Assembly: GCA_018822545.1 (NCBI GenBank)
Contig: JAHJKA010000027.1
Location: 1 to 43,385 of the forward strand
Direction of reading: 5' to 3'
Length of the DNA: 43,385 bases
Source of the DNA: Pseudomonadota bacterium
Lineage (GTDB): Bacteria; Desulfobacterota; Desulfobulbia; Desulfobulbales; SURF-16
Below are positions 1-8,990 of this stretch, in pieces; the stretch's first letter is position 1, and every line of letters begins with the position of its first letter. Both the position numbers and the translations under genes were made by a program. The notes beneath the pieces were generated by a model, which saw nothing but the letters and a program-made list of their open reading frames with translations, made no database searches and had not been told where the DNA came from.

Positions 1-924
1 CACAAGCTGAGCTGCGGTCTCGACAAGGACGGCATGCCCCTGGCGCTCAACCACCGGATGGTCAACCAGTCCATCGTCAAGGGCACCCCCTTTGAAGGGA
101 TGATCAAGGACGGTATCGACCATACTTCGGTGGAAGGGGCCTTTGACACCCCGTACGAGATCCCGAACCTTTTTGTCGACAGCCACATGGCCCCGGCCGG
201 AGTGCCGGTTCTCTGGTGGCGCTCCGTGGGCCATTCCGCCACCGCCTTTGTCAAGGAATGCTTCATCGACGAAATGGCGGTGCTGGCCGGCAGGGACCCG
301 TATCGTTACCGGCGGGCACTGCTGAACAAACACCCGCGCCAGCAGGCCCTGCTGGCCGGCAGGGACCCGTATCGTTACCGGCGGGCACTGCTGAACAAAC
401 ACCCGCGCCAGCAGGCCCTGCTGGATCTGCTGACGAAAAAAGCCGAATGGGACAAGCCCCCGGCGGAGGGACGCAGCCGGGGTATCGCCATCCATGAATC
501 CTTCGGCACTATTGTTGCCCAGGTCGCCGAGGTCTCCGTGCAAGACTCGGGCAGGATCACGGTGCATAAAGTGGTCTGCTGTATCGATTGCGGTAAGACC
601 GTGAACCCCGATACCATCAAGGCCCAGATGGAAGGGGCGATTATTTTCGGTCTGAGCGCCGCCCTGTACGGCCAGATCACCTTCAAGGACGGCCAGGTCG
701 AGCAGGGTAATTTTGACGATTATCAGATGATTCGGATCAATGAGACGCCGGAGATCGAAGTGCACATCATGGCCAGCGACGAAGCGGTCGGCGGCGTAGG
801 AGAGCCGGGAGTGCCGCCCGTTGCTCCGGCCGTGGCCAATGCGGTCTTTGCGGCCAAGGGCATCCGTCTGCGGCAACTGCCCATGACCCCGGAACTGGTC
901 AAGAAAGCGCTGAAGAGGGTGTAG
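1..924 (+). CDS. Molybdenum hydroxylase large subunit, IorB type (partial, 5' end outside window)
   Basis: C-terminal 307 residues of a molybdopterin-binding large subunit of the isoquinoline 1-oxidoreductase/aldehyde oxidase type, which hydroxylates heterocycles or oxidises aldehydes using water. The reading frame is open from base 1, so the start lies outside. Visible hallmarks are WWRSVGHSATAF and, near the C-terminus, GVGEPGVPPVAPAVANAVF, which holds the catalytic Glu of the family (GVGEPG). A perfect 23-residue in-frame tandem duplication (unit LAGRDPYRYRR... to ...HPRQQAL) sits inside a conserved stretch and is not expected in the family. The next gene, an XdhC-type maturation factor, starts 3 bases after the stop, so the two are surely one operon. 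Family assignment is firm; substrate unknown. Confidence 0.9.
   Translation, partial: HKLSCGLDKDGMPLALNHRMVNQSIVKGTPFEGMIKDGIDHTSVEGAFDTPYEIPNLFVDSHMAPAGVPVLWWRSVGHSATAFVKECFIDEMAVLAGRDPYRYRRALLNKHPRQQALLAGRDPYRYRRALLNKHPRQQALLDLLTKKAEWDKPPAEGRSRGIAIHESFGTIVAQVAEVSVQDSGRITVHKVVCCIDCGKTVNPDTIKAQMEGAIIFGLSAALYGQITFKDGQVEQGNFDDYQMIRINETPEIEVHIMASDEAVGGVGEPGVPPVAPAVANAVFAAKGIRLRQLPMTPELVKKALKRV
283..420 (+). repeat. Perfect 69-bp tandem duplication inside the molybdenum hydroxylase gene
   Basis: Bases 283-351 and 352-420 are identical over 69 bases, i.e. 23 codons, keeping the frame. Adjacent bases also match by two on the left and four on the right. Identity with no silent differences indicates a very recent event or an assembly error. 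Confidence 0.95.
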
Positions 925-927
925 CCC

Positions 928-1776
928 ATGGACGATATATCTATCTATGAAGAGATCATACGTCTGAAAAAAAAGAGGGCTCCGGCGGCCCTTGCCACGA
1001 TTGTCGAGACCCGTGGTTCGACGCCGCGCAAGGCCGGCGCCAAGATGCTGGTCAGAAACGACGGCAGGATTTCCGGCACTGTCGGTGGCGGCAGGACCGA
1101 GGCCGATACCATCGCGGCTGCCCAGGAGGTGATCCGCGCCGGGCTGCCCCGGACCATGGAGTTTTCCCTGACCAAGGAGCATGGCGGGGTGTGCGGCGGC
1201 AGCCTGGTCATCTACCTGGAACCGCTGGTCGTGCCCGATCACCTGCTCGTGGTCGGCGACGGCCATGTGGGGAGGGCGGTGGCCCAGGCGGCCCGGCAGG
1301 TCGGGTTCATGGTCAGTATGATCGGTATCAGCGAGGCAAAAACTGGGTACGGGCCGGACGAGGATGCGCTCCTCCAGCCTCTGAACAAACTGCAAGAGGT
1401 GTTCGCCGATATCGGCGCCGACGCCAATACCTATATCTTTATTGCCACCAGCGACCATCACCAGGATTTCGAGGCGGTCAGCGCCGCCCTTGCCACCCAA
1501 TCGTGTTACATCGCGGTGATCGGCAGTAAAAAGAAAAAGGCGGCCATGGACAACTACCTCCTGGAAAGGGGGTTCGACGATGCCGCGGTCAGCCGGATCA
1601 TTTCTCCGGCCGGCCTGGATATTGGCGCCGAAACCCCTGCCGAGATCGGGGTAAGTATCGTGGCACAGATGATCAAGTTAAGGAGGACCGGCCCTGATGC
1701 ACATGACAGCCATCCTGCTCGCCGCAGGGCAGTCAAAAAGGATGGGACGCAGCAAGCAGCTCCTGCCCTTGGCTGA
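928..1776 (+). CDS. XdhC/CoxI family molybdenum-cofactor maturation factor
   Basis: 282 residues. XdhC proteins bind the molybdenum cofactor, promote its sulfuration and insert it into xanthine-dehydrogenase-type enzymes; this fits the hydroxylase just upstream. The N-terminal domain shows ETRGSTPRKAGAKM (residues 27-40) and TVGGGRTEAD (51-60). The C-terminal Rossmann domain starts with LLVVGDGHVGRA (106-117), followed by IGSKKKKAAM. Where family members usually read GGGC(V)E, this one has Arg in place of Cys (residue 56); Cys89 in GVCGG is kept. The last 26 codons overlap the next gene in another frame and do not look like family sequence, so the natural end was probably nearer base 1700. 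Confidence 0.88.
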   Translation: MDDISIYEEIIRLKKKRAPAALATIVETRGSTPRKAGAKMLVRNDGRISGTVGGGRTEADTIAAAQEVIRAGLPRTMEFSLTKEHGGVCGGSLVIYLEPLVVPDHLLVVGDGHVGRAVAQAARQVGFMVSMIGISEAKTGYGPDEDALLQPLNKLQEVFADIGADANTYIFIATSDHHQDFEAVSAALATQSCYIAVIGSKKKKAAMDNYLLERGFDDAAVSRIISPAGLDIGAETPAEIGVSIVAQMIKLRRTGPDAHDSHPARRRAVKKDGTQQAAPALG

Positions 1777-2296
1777 AAAGCCGGTAATCCGTTGGTGTAT
1801 TGACGGGCTGCTGGCGGGCGGGGTCGAGGATATTATCGTGGTTCTCGGGCCCACCGGTCGTGCAATCGCTGCGGAAATAAAGGATTATTCCCTGACCATC
1901 ACCTGGAACAAGGATGCGGAAAGCGATATGGCCGGCTCGGTCAAACAGGGGCTGAAGGCCCTGCCTGAAAAATCATCGGCAATAATGGTGCTCCCTGTCG
2001 ATCACCCGGCAGTAAAACCGGAGACCATCAGGACCATTGCCCATAGCCATCGAGAATTTCCCGACAAGATCATTATCCCAGTCCATAACGGCCGCCGAGG
2101 TCATCCGGTGGTCTTTCCCCGGTCTGTCATTGCAGAACTGGAAGCACTACCCACCTTAAGAGATATAGTGCATAAGGATAATGAGAGGCTGAAGCAGGTC
2201 GAAGTGGATGATGAGGGTGTTCTGTTCAACATGAATACCCCTGAAGATTTCCGAAAGATTGAGGCGCGGTTCTCACGCGGAAAAATTGTAACTTAG
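1697..2296 (+). CDS. mocA: MobA-like molybdenum cofactor cytidylyltransferase (MocA type)
   Basis: 199 residues, the normal size for MocA. The enzyme transfers CMP or GMP from the nucleotide to molybdopterin, giving the dinucleotide cofactor used by xanthine-dehydrogenase-type enzymes. The N-terminal nucleotide-binding signature LLAAGQSKRMGRSKQLLP is intact, as is the later VLPVDHPAV segment (metal-binding Asp) and the RRGHPVVFP motif. The start at 1697 is supported by AGGAGG at 1681-1686, ten bases upstream; a second ATG two codons in is also possible. The gene overlaps xdhC by 80 bases, consistent with translational coupling. CMP versus GMP specificity cannot be read with confidence. Confidence 0.88.
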   Translation: MHMTAILLAAGQSKRMGRSKQLLPLAEKPVIRWCIDGLLAGGVEDIIVVLGPTGRAIAAEIKDYSLTITWNKDAESDMAGSVKQGLKALPEKSSAIMVLPVDHPAVKPETIRTIAHSHREFPDKIIIPVHNGRRGHPVVFPRSVIAELEALPTLRDIVHKDNERLKQVEVDDEGVLFNMNTPEDFRKIEARFSRGKIVT

Positions 2297-2653
2297 TTTT
2301 CTCTTGGGATCGCACCAAGCCAAGTGCAAGATTGAGGATAGTCTGAGGTAATCCCGGATTCACGCGGAAGCCAAAACATCACCAATTCCGTTAGCAGGAA
2401 CGTAAAATTGCCACATCAAACATATATAAATAAAATTCTCAGTGGATTAAGATGTCTACCGTATATACGTAATAAAATAACGATTTACCTTTGTTGCGGA
2501 ACTGTCAGCTTAAGCCCGAACTACTGCCGATCAAACATTTAGGGAAAAGTGCTACCCACAGTAAACTGTGATGCACCATGAAAAAAAGGGGAGTGAATCC
2601 GAAATTCGGATTCACTCCCCTTTTTTTTGTACAGATGTTTTTTTTACTGGCTG
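2297..2653. other. Gene-free interval between mocA and the actin-like gene
   Basis: About 357 bases with no convincing reading frame on either strand. The middle (roughly 2380-2580) is clearly more AT-rich than the molybdenum operon to its left. It holds a small perfect palindrome CGTATATACG at 2460-2469 and, at its right end, a strong terminator. Nothing else could be supported. Confidence 0.6.
2582..2627. terminator. Bidirectional intrinsic terminator
   Basis: A 16-base inverted repeat (GGGGAGTGAATCCGAA and its complement, one base apart at the centre) is flanked by an A-run on the left and a T-run on the right, so it gives a hairpin plus U-tract on both strands. It lies 26 bases past the stop of the minus-strand actin-like gene and can also stop read-through from the molybdenum operon. 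Confidence 0.92.
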
Positions 2654-3832
2654 TTAAATCTCTTCGGAAAGGGCCATGACCATGGCGCCTTTGGCTGTGG
2701 TGTTAAGAGGATCGTCGGCAATGCGAACCTCTGAGATTTCAACAGGCAGGTTGACCTTGCGCAGGCCTTTCTCAAAGAGATTCTTGAAGCCTTTGGGCAG
2801 GACAGTACCGCCACTGAGAGCAATGGGCAGCGGGTTGTTGATGTTGGGCATCTTGTCCGTGGTCTTCAATACATGCTCAAGGGTGCTGAGCAGATGGGAG
2901 ACAAGATCAACGTAATAGATGTCAAGTGCGGTTTCCACACGGCCCTGTGGGGTACTGGCCAGGTTAAGGGTGCCTTCCTTGATCATCTTGATACGGGTGG
3001 CAGGCTCGCCCACTGAGGCGCCAACCATGGCGTCGATATAATCGCCACCCTTCTGGATGGAGAAGTTGAGCACGGGTACGGAGAGGTAGGAGAGGCAGAT
3101 GTTACACATGCCGCCACCCATACTGATGCCGATTCCGGTAAAGTTGTCGTCGGCCAGTTCGCTCATGATGGTGGCCAAGCCTTCGTTGATGGAGATGGGA
3201 CGGTAACCCAGAGAGGCCAGATACATCTTGATGATTGATTCGTGGTAAACCACCGAGGCGCTGCCGTCAACCGGCACACCAGGCATGGAGAAACAGACAA
3301 CCTCCTGCTTATCGGTCTTGGCCAGCAGCGAGCTGATGATGGACTGCAGGACGGTGATACCCTCATCCTCGTGACTGGAAAGGATACCCTTTTCCATGGT
3401 ACGGCGGGTATTGGTGTTAAACATGTTGGCGAAGTTTTCCGCCGAGTAACCGAGAATGTAAAACTGATCATCCTTGGCGTAAAAAGTGATGTCGTTTTCT
3501 ACCAGGATTTTTTTGGTAAACTTGGAGTAGGGGATGGTGAAGAATGCGTTGAGTTGGTGGACCGTGTTGATATGACGGCCGGCATTCTGGGCCATGACGA
3601 TATGGCTGGTGCCGATATCAAGTCCCACTGGACCGCTTGGCTTTTCAGCCATTTCACCGATTTCCTTCTCCCTGGATACGACGGACTTGTGTGATGCCTG
3701 CATGGCAGTTTCAATATTCTCCAGGTCTGCCAGGTCATCGACATTGTCAATAGATGGCAGATGATGACTGCCTGACATGGGGGCATTATGGTGACCTGAA
3801 TAGTTTCCGCTGGATTTTTGTAGTTTAGCCAT
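2654..3832 (-). CDS. Actin-like ATPase (MreB/ParM/Hsp70 superfamily), divergent
   Basis: 392 residues. The sugar-kinase/actin/Hsp70 fold is recognised by phosphate-1 GLDIGTSHIV near residue 75, phosphate-2 GIGISMGGGMCN near residue 233 and adenosine-site IALSGGTVLPKGF near residue 347. It lacks the close sequence signature of MreB, FtsA or DnaK and begins with a low-complexity, His/Ser-rich tail of about 65 residues. The start is backed by AGGTGAGA at 3834-3841, just upstream. The gene stands alone: divergent from hrpA, with its own terminator. It may be a filament-forming cytoskeletal or partition protein, but the partner is unknown; no partner gene is adjacent. Confidence 0.75.
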   Translation of the reverse strand: MAKLQKSSGNYSGHHNAPMSGSHHLPSIDNVDDLADLENIETAMQASHKSVVSREKEIGEMAEKPSGPVGLDIGTSHIVMAQNAGRHINTVHQLNAFFTIPYSKFTKKILVENDITFYAKDDQFYILGYSAENFANMFNTNTRRTMEKGILSSHEDEGITVLQSIISSLLAKTDKQEVVCFSMPGVPVDGSASVVYHESIIKMYLASLGYRPISINEGLATIMSELADDNFTGIGISMGGGMCNICLSYLSVPVLNFSIQKGGDYIDAMVGASVGEPATRIKMIKEGTLNLASTPQGRVETALDIYYVDLVSHLLSTLEHVLKTTDKMPNINNPLPIALSGGTVLPKGFKNLFEKGLRKVNLPVEISEVRIADDPLNTTAKGAMVMALSEEI

Positions 3833-3958
3833 TTCTCACCTGCTTTATTTCTTAATGAGTATTTGAAAAAAAGATCGATTTGATTCCCGTTTTCTATTTG
3901 ACCATAAAGATGGTACATTCAGCCTCCATTTTATGGCGAATGGCGGCTGAAAAAAACA

Positions 3959-3978
3959 ACGTAAGCAAAGTGTTACGT
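3959..3978. promoter_or_regulatory. Inverted repeat in the divergent hrpA upstream region
   Basis: ACGTAA, eight bases, then TTACGT: a 6-bp dyad in the AT-rich gap between the actin-like gene and hrpA. It could be an operator for either gene. No known regulator motif was recognised, so this is tentative. Confidence 0.3.
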
Positions 3979-4040
3979 AGCATCAAAAAGCATTATAGCC
4001 AGAAAAATGCTTTATTTCCAAATATTTTGACATATTTATT

Positions 4041-7000
4041 GTGAATGACCAGATAAAAAAAATAAAGTATCCCGAGAACTTACCCATCTTTGCTGAAAGA
4101 GAGGCCATCATTGCCGCTATTACAGCGCATCAGGTGGTGATTATTGCCGGTGATACAGGCTCGGGAAAAACCACCCAGCTGCCCAAGATGTGTCTTGAAG
4201 CGGGGCGTGGTGTCGGTAAAATGATCGGCTGCACCCAGCCTCGTCGTATCGCTGCCACCTCCATCGCCGCCAGGGTCACTGCAGAGCTTGGCGAGTACGG
4301 CTCCCTCGTTGGTTATAAAATCCGGTTCAGCAACCATACCAGTATTGCCACTCGCGTCAAGTTTATGACTGATGGTATTCTGCTGGCCGAGGCCCAGGGG
4401 GACAGATTTCTCTCCGCCTATGACACCATCATTATAGATGAGGCCCATGAGCGCAGTTTGAATATCGATTTTCTATTCGGTATTATGCAGCGCATCTTAA
4501 AGCGTCGCCCCGATCTGAAGCTGATCATCACCTCAGCCACCATTGATACGGAAAAATTTGCCAAGGCCTTTGGTAACGCCCCGATTATAAAGGTATCGGG
4601 CCGCGCCTATCCTGTTGAGATCAGATATCCATTTGCCGAGGAAGGCAGTGACGAGGGGGATTATGTTGAAAAGGCGGTACAGGCGGCCATGGATCTTCTG
4701 CACCAGGAGGGGCCGGGCGACATGCTGGTCTTCATGCCCACCGAGCGCGATATCCGTGAGGCGGTGGATCTTTTTACCAGTCGTTTCACCAGCCATAAGG
4801 GCAGGGCAATACCCCTTGTTCTGCCCCTTTACGGGCGCTTGGCGGGCCGTGAGCAAAATCTGGTTTTTCAGGAGTCAGGGCGGGGAAAGATCGTTGTTGC
4901 CACCAATGTCGCAGAGACCTCGCTCACCGTTCCTGGTATCCGCTATGTGGTTGATACTGGTCTCGCCAGGATTTTAAGCTATAACGTCCGGGCCAGGACC
5001 AGTACCCTGCCGGTTGCCAAAATTTCCAGGGCAAGTTGCGATCAACGGACCGGGCGCTGCGGACGGGTGGGTCCTGGTATCTGCCTGCGGCTCTTTGAAG
5101 AAAGTGATTACCTGAATCGGCCGGAATTTACCCGGCCGGAGATTCTCCGTTCCAATCTGGCTGAGGTCATCTTACGGATGATCAGTCTCAATCTGGGCGA
5201 GCCTTCCAGTTTCCCCTTTATTGACCCTCCTTCGGGCCGGGCCATTGCCGATGGCTATCACCTTCTCCTTGAACTTGGCGCCCTAGACAATCACAAAAAG
5301 TTAACCCGTGCCGGTCGCTTGATGGCGCGACTGCCCCTTGATCCGCGTCTCTCACGGATGATTATTGAGGCCCGCCAGGAAAATTGCGTCCGGGAGCTGA
5401 TTATAATTGCTGCCGCCCTTTCCATCCAGGATCCCCGTATCCGACCGACGGATAAAGAGGTGGCGGCTGATGAGGCCCATGCCAAGTTCAAATCACCATC
5501 TTCTGATTTTGAGACTTTCCTTACTCTCTGGGCGCTCTTCACCAGCACGGCGACCAGTCAATCGAAGCAGCGTAAGTTCTGTAAGCAGAACTATCTTTCT
5601 TATCAGCGGATGCGTGAGTGGCAGGATATCCATGAGCAGATTCGTTCCATCCTGGCCGAAGAGGGCCGCGATAAGGCACATGGTGCTTTACGTTTTCGGG
5701 AAAACAGTGAACCGGCAAGCTACGAACAGGTTCACCGCGCCATCCTCAGCGGTAATTTGCGTAATATCGGTCTGAGAAAGGCCAAGAATATCTATCAGGG
5801 CTGCCAGGATAAAGAGCTCTTTGTCTTTCCCGGTTCCGGCCAGTTTAACAAGAATAACAGCTGGATCATGGCCGGTGAGCTCATGGAAACTTCCCGGCTC
5901 TTTGCCCGCAGCGTGGCAGGCATCAAGCCGGAATGGATTGAGCCCCTGGCCGGTCATCTCTGCAAACGTATCTACCTTGAACCCCATTGGGCCAAGAAGC
6001 AGGGCATGGTGGTGGCCAAGGAGCAGGTTTCTCTGTTCGGCCTTATTATTGTGGCTGGCAGGTCTGTTAATTATGGCAGGGTTGCCCTGGCTTTAGCCCG
6101 GCAGATCTTTATCCAGGATGCCCTGGTTGGCGGTGAGCTGGGCGGCAGCTTTCCTTTTCTGGCGGCAAATCAAAAGCTGATAGCAGACATGGAAGAGCTT
6201 GAACACCGCACCCGGCAGCGCGGTGTTCTTGTTGATGATCAGGAATTCTACGATTTTTATGACAAGCGTTTACCTGCTGATGTCTTTGATCGCCAGGGCC
6301 TGGCTCGATTTGTTAAACAAAATGGCGGCGATGACTTACTGCGCATGAGCGAGGCCGATATCGTCAGAGGACAACCTGAGGAAAGTCGGCTTGATGATTT
6401 TCCTGAGTCCCTCCATTGCGGTGAGCTGACCTTCAAGCTCCGTTACTGTTTTGATCCGGGGCGCAACGAGGACGGCATTGCCGTGGTGATCCCCAAGAAC
6501 CTGGCCGCCCATAGTCGCCGTGAGCATTTTGAGTGGCTGGTACCCGGTCTGCTGCAAGAGAAAATAATCTGCCTTTTGAAAAGTTTACCAAAATCCATCC
6601 GGCGTAATCTGGTTCCCATCCCGCAGTCTGCCGAACGAATCATGCCGCTGCTTACACCTTATCAGGGAAATCTCTTCCGCCAGCTTGAGGAGGCTATCCT
6701 TAAAACCTTTCAACTTAAAGTTGAGCCTGCCATGTGGAGCACGGACAACCTGCCGCGCCACCTGCGCATGCGTTTTGAGTTGGTGGACGGCGACGCCGTG
6801 GAATCAAGCCGCGACCCCAAGGTCCTGGTGCAGAAAACCGCCGGCCCGGATGATGACTCCCAGGGCCTTGCCGCCTTGCGGAAACGGTATGAGCGTGATG
6901 GCATCAGCGGCTGGGATTTTGAAGGCCTGCCTGAGCGTTTGCAGGTCAAGGACCGTAAGGGCAACCTCATTGGTTTTGCCTATCCCGGTTTGGTGGCTGA

Positions 7001-7802
7001 AGGTAAGAAAGAGGTCTCCCTTCGTATTTTCAATGATATCTCCACCTGTCGGCACCAGACACGAGAGGCGCTCTTGGTGCTTTATGACCTTCAGTTTGCC
7101 AAAGGCTTGCAGGGCCTGAAAAAAGATTTTGTCCTGCCCCGGGCTCATTGGGCCCTGTATGAAGGGCTGGCCAGCCATGAAGAAATAAACAATGATCTCT
7201 TTGCCTTTATCCTGTTAGAGATTTTTTGTTGTCACGATGGTCTCATTCCCAGCAAGGATGACTTTGTAAACACCGTGGCGCGGGTCAAGGATGCCGGGCC
7301 CTATGTCCTTGGTAAGAAAATTCTTGAGCAGGTGGTTGCCGTTCTTCAGGAACGGCGGGCAACCCTTGATTATATCAGTGCTCTTGAGGAGCAATGCCGC
7401 GGCAAAAAATATTTTGGCATCAGCACCGAGGAATGTGCTTTATTTCGGGCTGAGGTGGGCCGCTATCTGCCGCCTGATTTTCTGGTCACCATGAAGGCGG
7501 CCAGCATTGTCCAGGTACCTCGATATCTCAAGGCCCTGACCATCCGCCTGCAGCGCAAAATCCAGGACCCCGGCAAGGATGCCGTCCGCCTTCAGGAGAT
7601 AACGCCTTTTGTTGACTGGCTCGCAAAAGTGCGCGGCCTGCAAGGACTTACTCCAGAAATTGACGAGGTGCTTGATCATTTTGCCATCATGATTGAAGAG
7701 CTGCGGATTTCCCTGTTTGCCCAGGAGCTGAAAACCCTCTTTCCTGTCTCGTCCAAGCGTCTCAAGAAAAAACAGCAGGAGATCGCTGTACTCTTGCCCT
7801 GA
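4041..7802 (+). CDS. hrpA: ATP-dependent RNA helicase HrpA (DEAH box)
   Basis: 1253 residues, close to the usual length of HrpA (about 1300). HrpA is a cytoplasmic 3'-5' RNA helicase of the DEAH family; in E. coli it takes part in fimbrial mRNA processing and rescue of stalled ribosomes. Motif I GDTGSGKT is at residues 37-44, motif II DEAH at 133-136, motif III SAT at 165-167, motif V TNVAETSLTVPGI near 288-300 and motif VI QRTGRCGR at 335-342. The long C-terminal region matches the DUF3418 extension of HrpA. The start is GTG; the frame is open only about 40 bases further up and shows no better start or clear ribosome-binding site. It appears to be a single-gene unit. Confidence 0.95.
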   Translation: MNDQIKKIKYPENLPIFAEREAIIAAITAHQVVIIAGDTGSGKTTQLPKMCLEAGRGVGKMIGCTQPRRIAATSIAARVTAELGEYGSLVGYKIRFSNHTSIATRVKFMTDGILLAEAQGDRFLSAYDTIIIDEAHERSLNIDFLFGIMQRILKRRPDLKLIITSATIDTEKFAKAFGNAPIIKVSGRAYPVEIRYPFAEEGSDEGDYVEKAVQAAMDLLHQEGPGDMLVFMPTERDIREAVDLFTSRFTSHKGRAIPLVLPLYGRLAGREQNLVFQESGRGKIVVATNVAETSLTVPGIRYVVDTGLARILSYNVRARTSTLPVAKISRASCDQRTGRCGRVGPGICLRLFEESDYLNRPEFTRPEILRSNLAEVILRMISLNLGEPSSFPFIDPPSGRAIADGYHLLLELGALDNHKKLTRAGRLMARLPLDPRLSRMIIEARQENCVRELIIIAAALSIQDPRIRPTDKEVAADEAHAKFKSPSSDFETFLTLWALFTSTATSQSKQRKFCKQNYLSYQRMREWQDIHEQIRSILAEEGRDKAHGALRFRENSEPASYEQVHRAILSGNLRNIGLRKAKNIYQGCQDKELFVFPGSGQFNKNNSWIMAGELMETSRLFARSVAGIKPEWIEPLAGHLCKRIYLEPHWAKKQGMVVAKEQVSLFGLIIVAGRSVNYGRVALALARQIFIQDALVGGELGGSFPFLAANQKLIADMEELEHRTRQRGVLVDDQEFYDFYDKRLPADVFDRQGLARFVKQNGGDDLLRMSEADIVRGQPEESRLDDFPESLHCGELTFKLRYCFDPGRNEDGIAVVIPKNLAAHSRREHFEWLVPGLLQEKIICLLKSLPKSIRRNLVPIPQSAERIMPLLTPYQGNLFRQLEEAILKTFQLKVEPAMWSTDNLPRHLRMRFELVDGDAVESSRDPKVLVQKTAGPDDDSQGLAALRKRYERDGISGWDFEGLPERLQVKDRKGNLIGFAYPGLVAEGKKEVSLRIFNDISTCRHQTREALLVLYDLQFAKGLQGLKKDFVLPRAHWALYEGLASHEEINNDLFAFILLEIFCCHDGLIPSKDDFVNTVARVKDAGPYVLGKKILEQVVAVLQERRATLDYISALEEQCRGKKYFGISTEECALFRAEVGRYLPPDFLVTMKAASIVQVPRYLKALTIRLQRKIQDPGKDAVRLQEITPFVDWLAKVRGLQGLTPEIDEVLDHFAIMIEELRISLFAQELKTLFPVSSKRLKKKQQEIAVLLP

Positions 7803-7967
7803 GACAACCTCATGTCTTGCTTGAGCCACAAAAACGCCGCCGCACCCGGACACTATTTGACAAGACAGCCAATAATGCGGACAATGTATTCTTGACAGGA
7901 ATTTAAGTATTCTTGAGTAGATAAGGGTGCATTTTTTTCGTTCCATGGGGGAAGGAGAGAGGGGCAG

Positions 7968-8966
7968 ATGGTTGCCAAAAAGCAAAGTGTCAGTGTTGAC
8001 GATCTCGATAAAAGTGAGCTTGTCGTGCGTCTCGCTCACGAACGTGACCGCTTACGCCGAATTCTCGACGGGCTTAACGAGGGTGTCATTATTGTCGATT
8101 GCGATGGAATCGTCACCTTTGCTAATCCCGCGGCTTGTCTTATGTTGGCCTGGCGCAAGGATTATCTCGATACTAAGCTGAAAGCCATCATGTCCTGTTG
8201 CGATGGCAATACCCTGCCTTTTCTGCAGAGAAACGGCGCTCTGGCCCATGCCATCCGTGAAGGCAGTGTTTTAAGTGGTATCGAGAGGATCATGAGCAAG
8301 ACCAGTGCCTGCTTTACCGTGGAATATCAGGCCATTGCCTTAAAAGAAGATGATAACATTATGGGTGCTGCCATCACCCTCAATAATATCAGTGAGCGTA
8401 TCATGGCCGAAGGGGCGCTGGGGGAGGCCAATAAAAGGTTGCAGCGCGTAAACAACGAGCTGAAAATCAAGAATAAACGCCTGCAGGAAAGCGCTGTCAC
8501 CGATAGTCTCACCAATCTCTATAATCATCGTCATATTATTGAACGCCTGCAGGAACATGTGAGTGCCTCGGAGCGTTATCAACGGGATCTGTCGGTGATG
8601 ATGTTTGATATCGATTTTTTCAAGAAGGTCAATGATACCTATGGCCATCCCTTTGGTGATGAGGTGCTGGAGCAGGTCTCCAACACTCTGCGTGAGGTGA
8701 TCCGTACGGTGGACATTGCCGGACGATATGGCGGTGAGGAGTTTTTGGTGGTGATGCCGGAAACCGGGCTGTCCAAGGCTAAAGCCATTGCCGAACGTAT
8801 CCGCCTGGCCTTGGAAGCACTGACCTGGAAGCATCCGATCAAGGTGACGATCAGTGCCGGAGTTGCCATGTGGAAAAAGTGCGAATCAGCCTCTGAGCTC
8901 ATCTCCCGGGCCGACACCTTGCTCTACGAGGCCAAACAAGGTGGTCGTAATCAGATCAAGGGCTAA
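7968..8966 (+). CDS. PAS-GGDEF diguanylate cyclase
   Basis: 332 residues, no membrane segment, so probably cytoplasmic. An N-terminal PAS domain (about residues 25-145, with GLNEGVIIVDCDGIVTFANP) is followed by a coiled coil (about 148-175) and a GGDEF domain. The active-site loop is GGEEF at 255-259, so it should make cyclic di-GMP. An RxxD inhibitory site, RTVD at 246-249, lies exactly five residues before it, which predicts product feedback inhibition. The start is supported by AAGGAG at 7952-7957. It converges with the lipoprotein gene 24 bases downstream. The signal sensed by the PAS domain is unknown. Confidence 0.93.
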   Translation: MVAKKQSVSVDDLDKSELVVRLAHERDRLRRILDGLNEGVIIVDCDGIVTFANPAACLMLAWRKDYLDTKLKAIMSCCDGNTLPFLQRNGALAHAIREGSVLSGIERIMSKTSACFTVEYQAIALKEDDNIMGAAITLNNISERIMAEGALGEANKRLQRVNNELKIKNKRLQESAVTDSLTNLYNHRHIIERLQEHVSASERYQRDLSVMMFDIDFFKKVNDTYGHPFGDEVLEQVSNTLREVIRTVDIAGRYGGEEFLVVMPETGLSKAKAIAERIRLALEALTWKHPIKVTISAGVAMWKKCESASELISRADTLLYEAKQGGRNQIKG

Positions 8967-8990
8967 GCCTCTTTAGCACAGAAAAGAGAG

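Noticed and set aside
7440..8039. 199-codon minus-strand open frame across the hrpA end
   Set aside because: It is antisense to the conserved HrpA C-terminus and to the start of the cyclase gene; it has no recognisable motif. Similar antisense frames across the window were discarded.
8970..8989. CTCTTT/AAAGAG stem between the converging cyclase and lipoprotein genes
   Set aside because: Six-pair AT-rich stem without a T-run; too weak to call a terminator.
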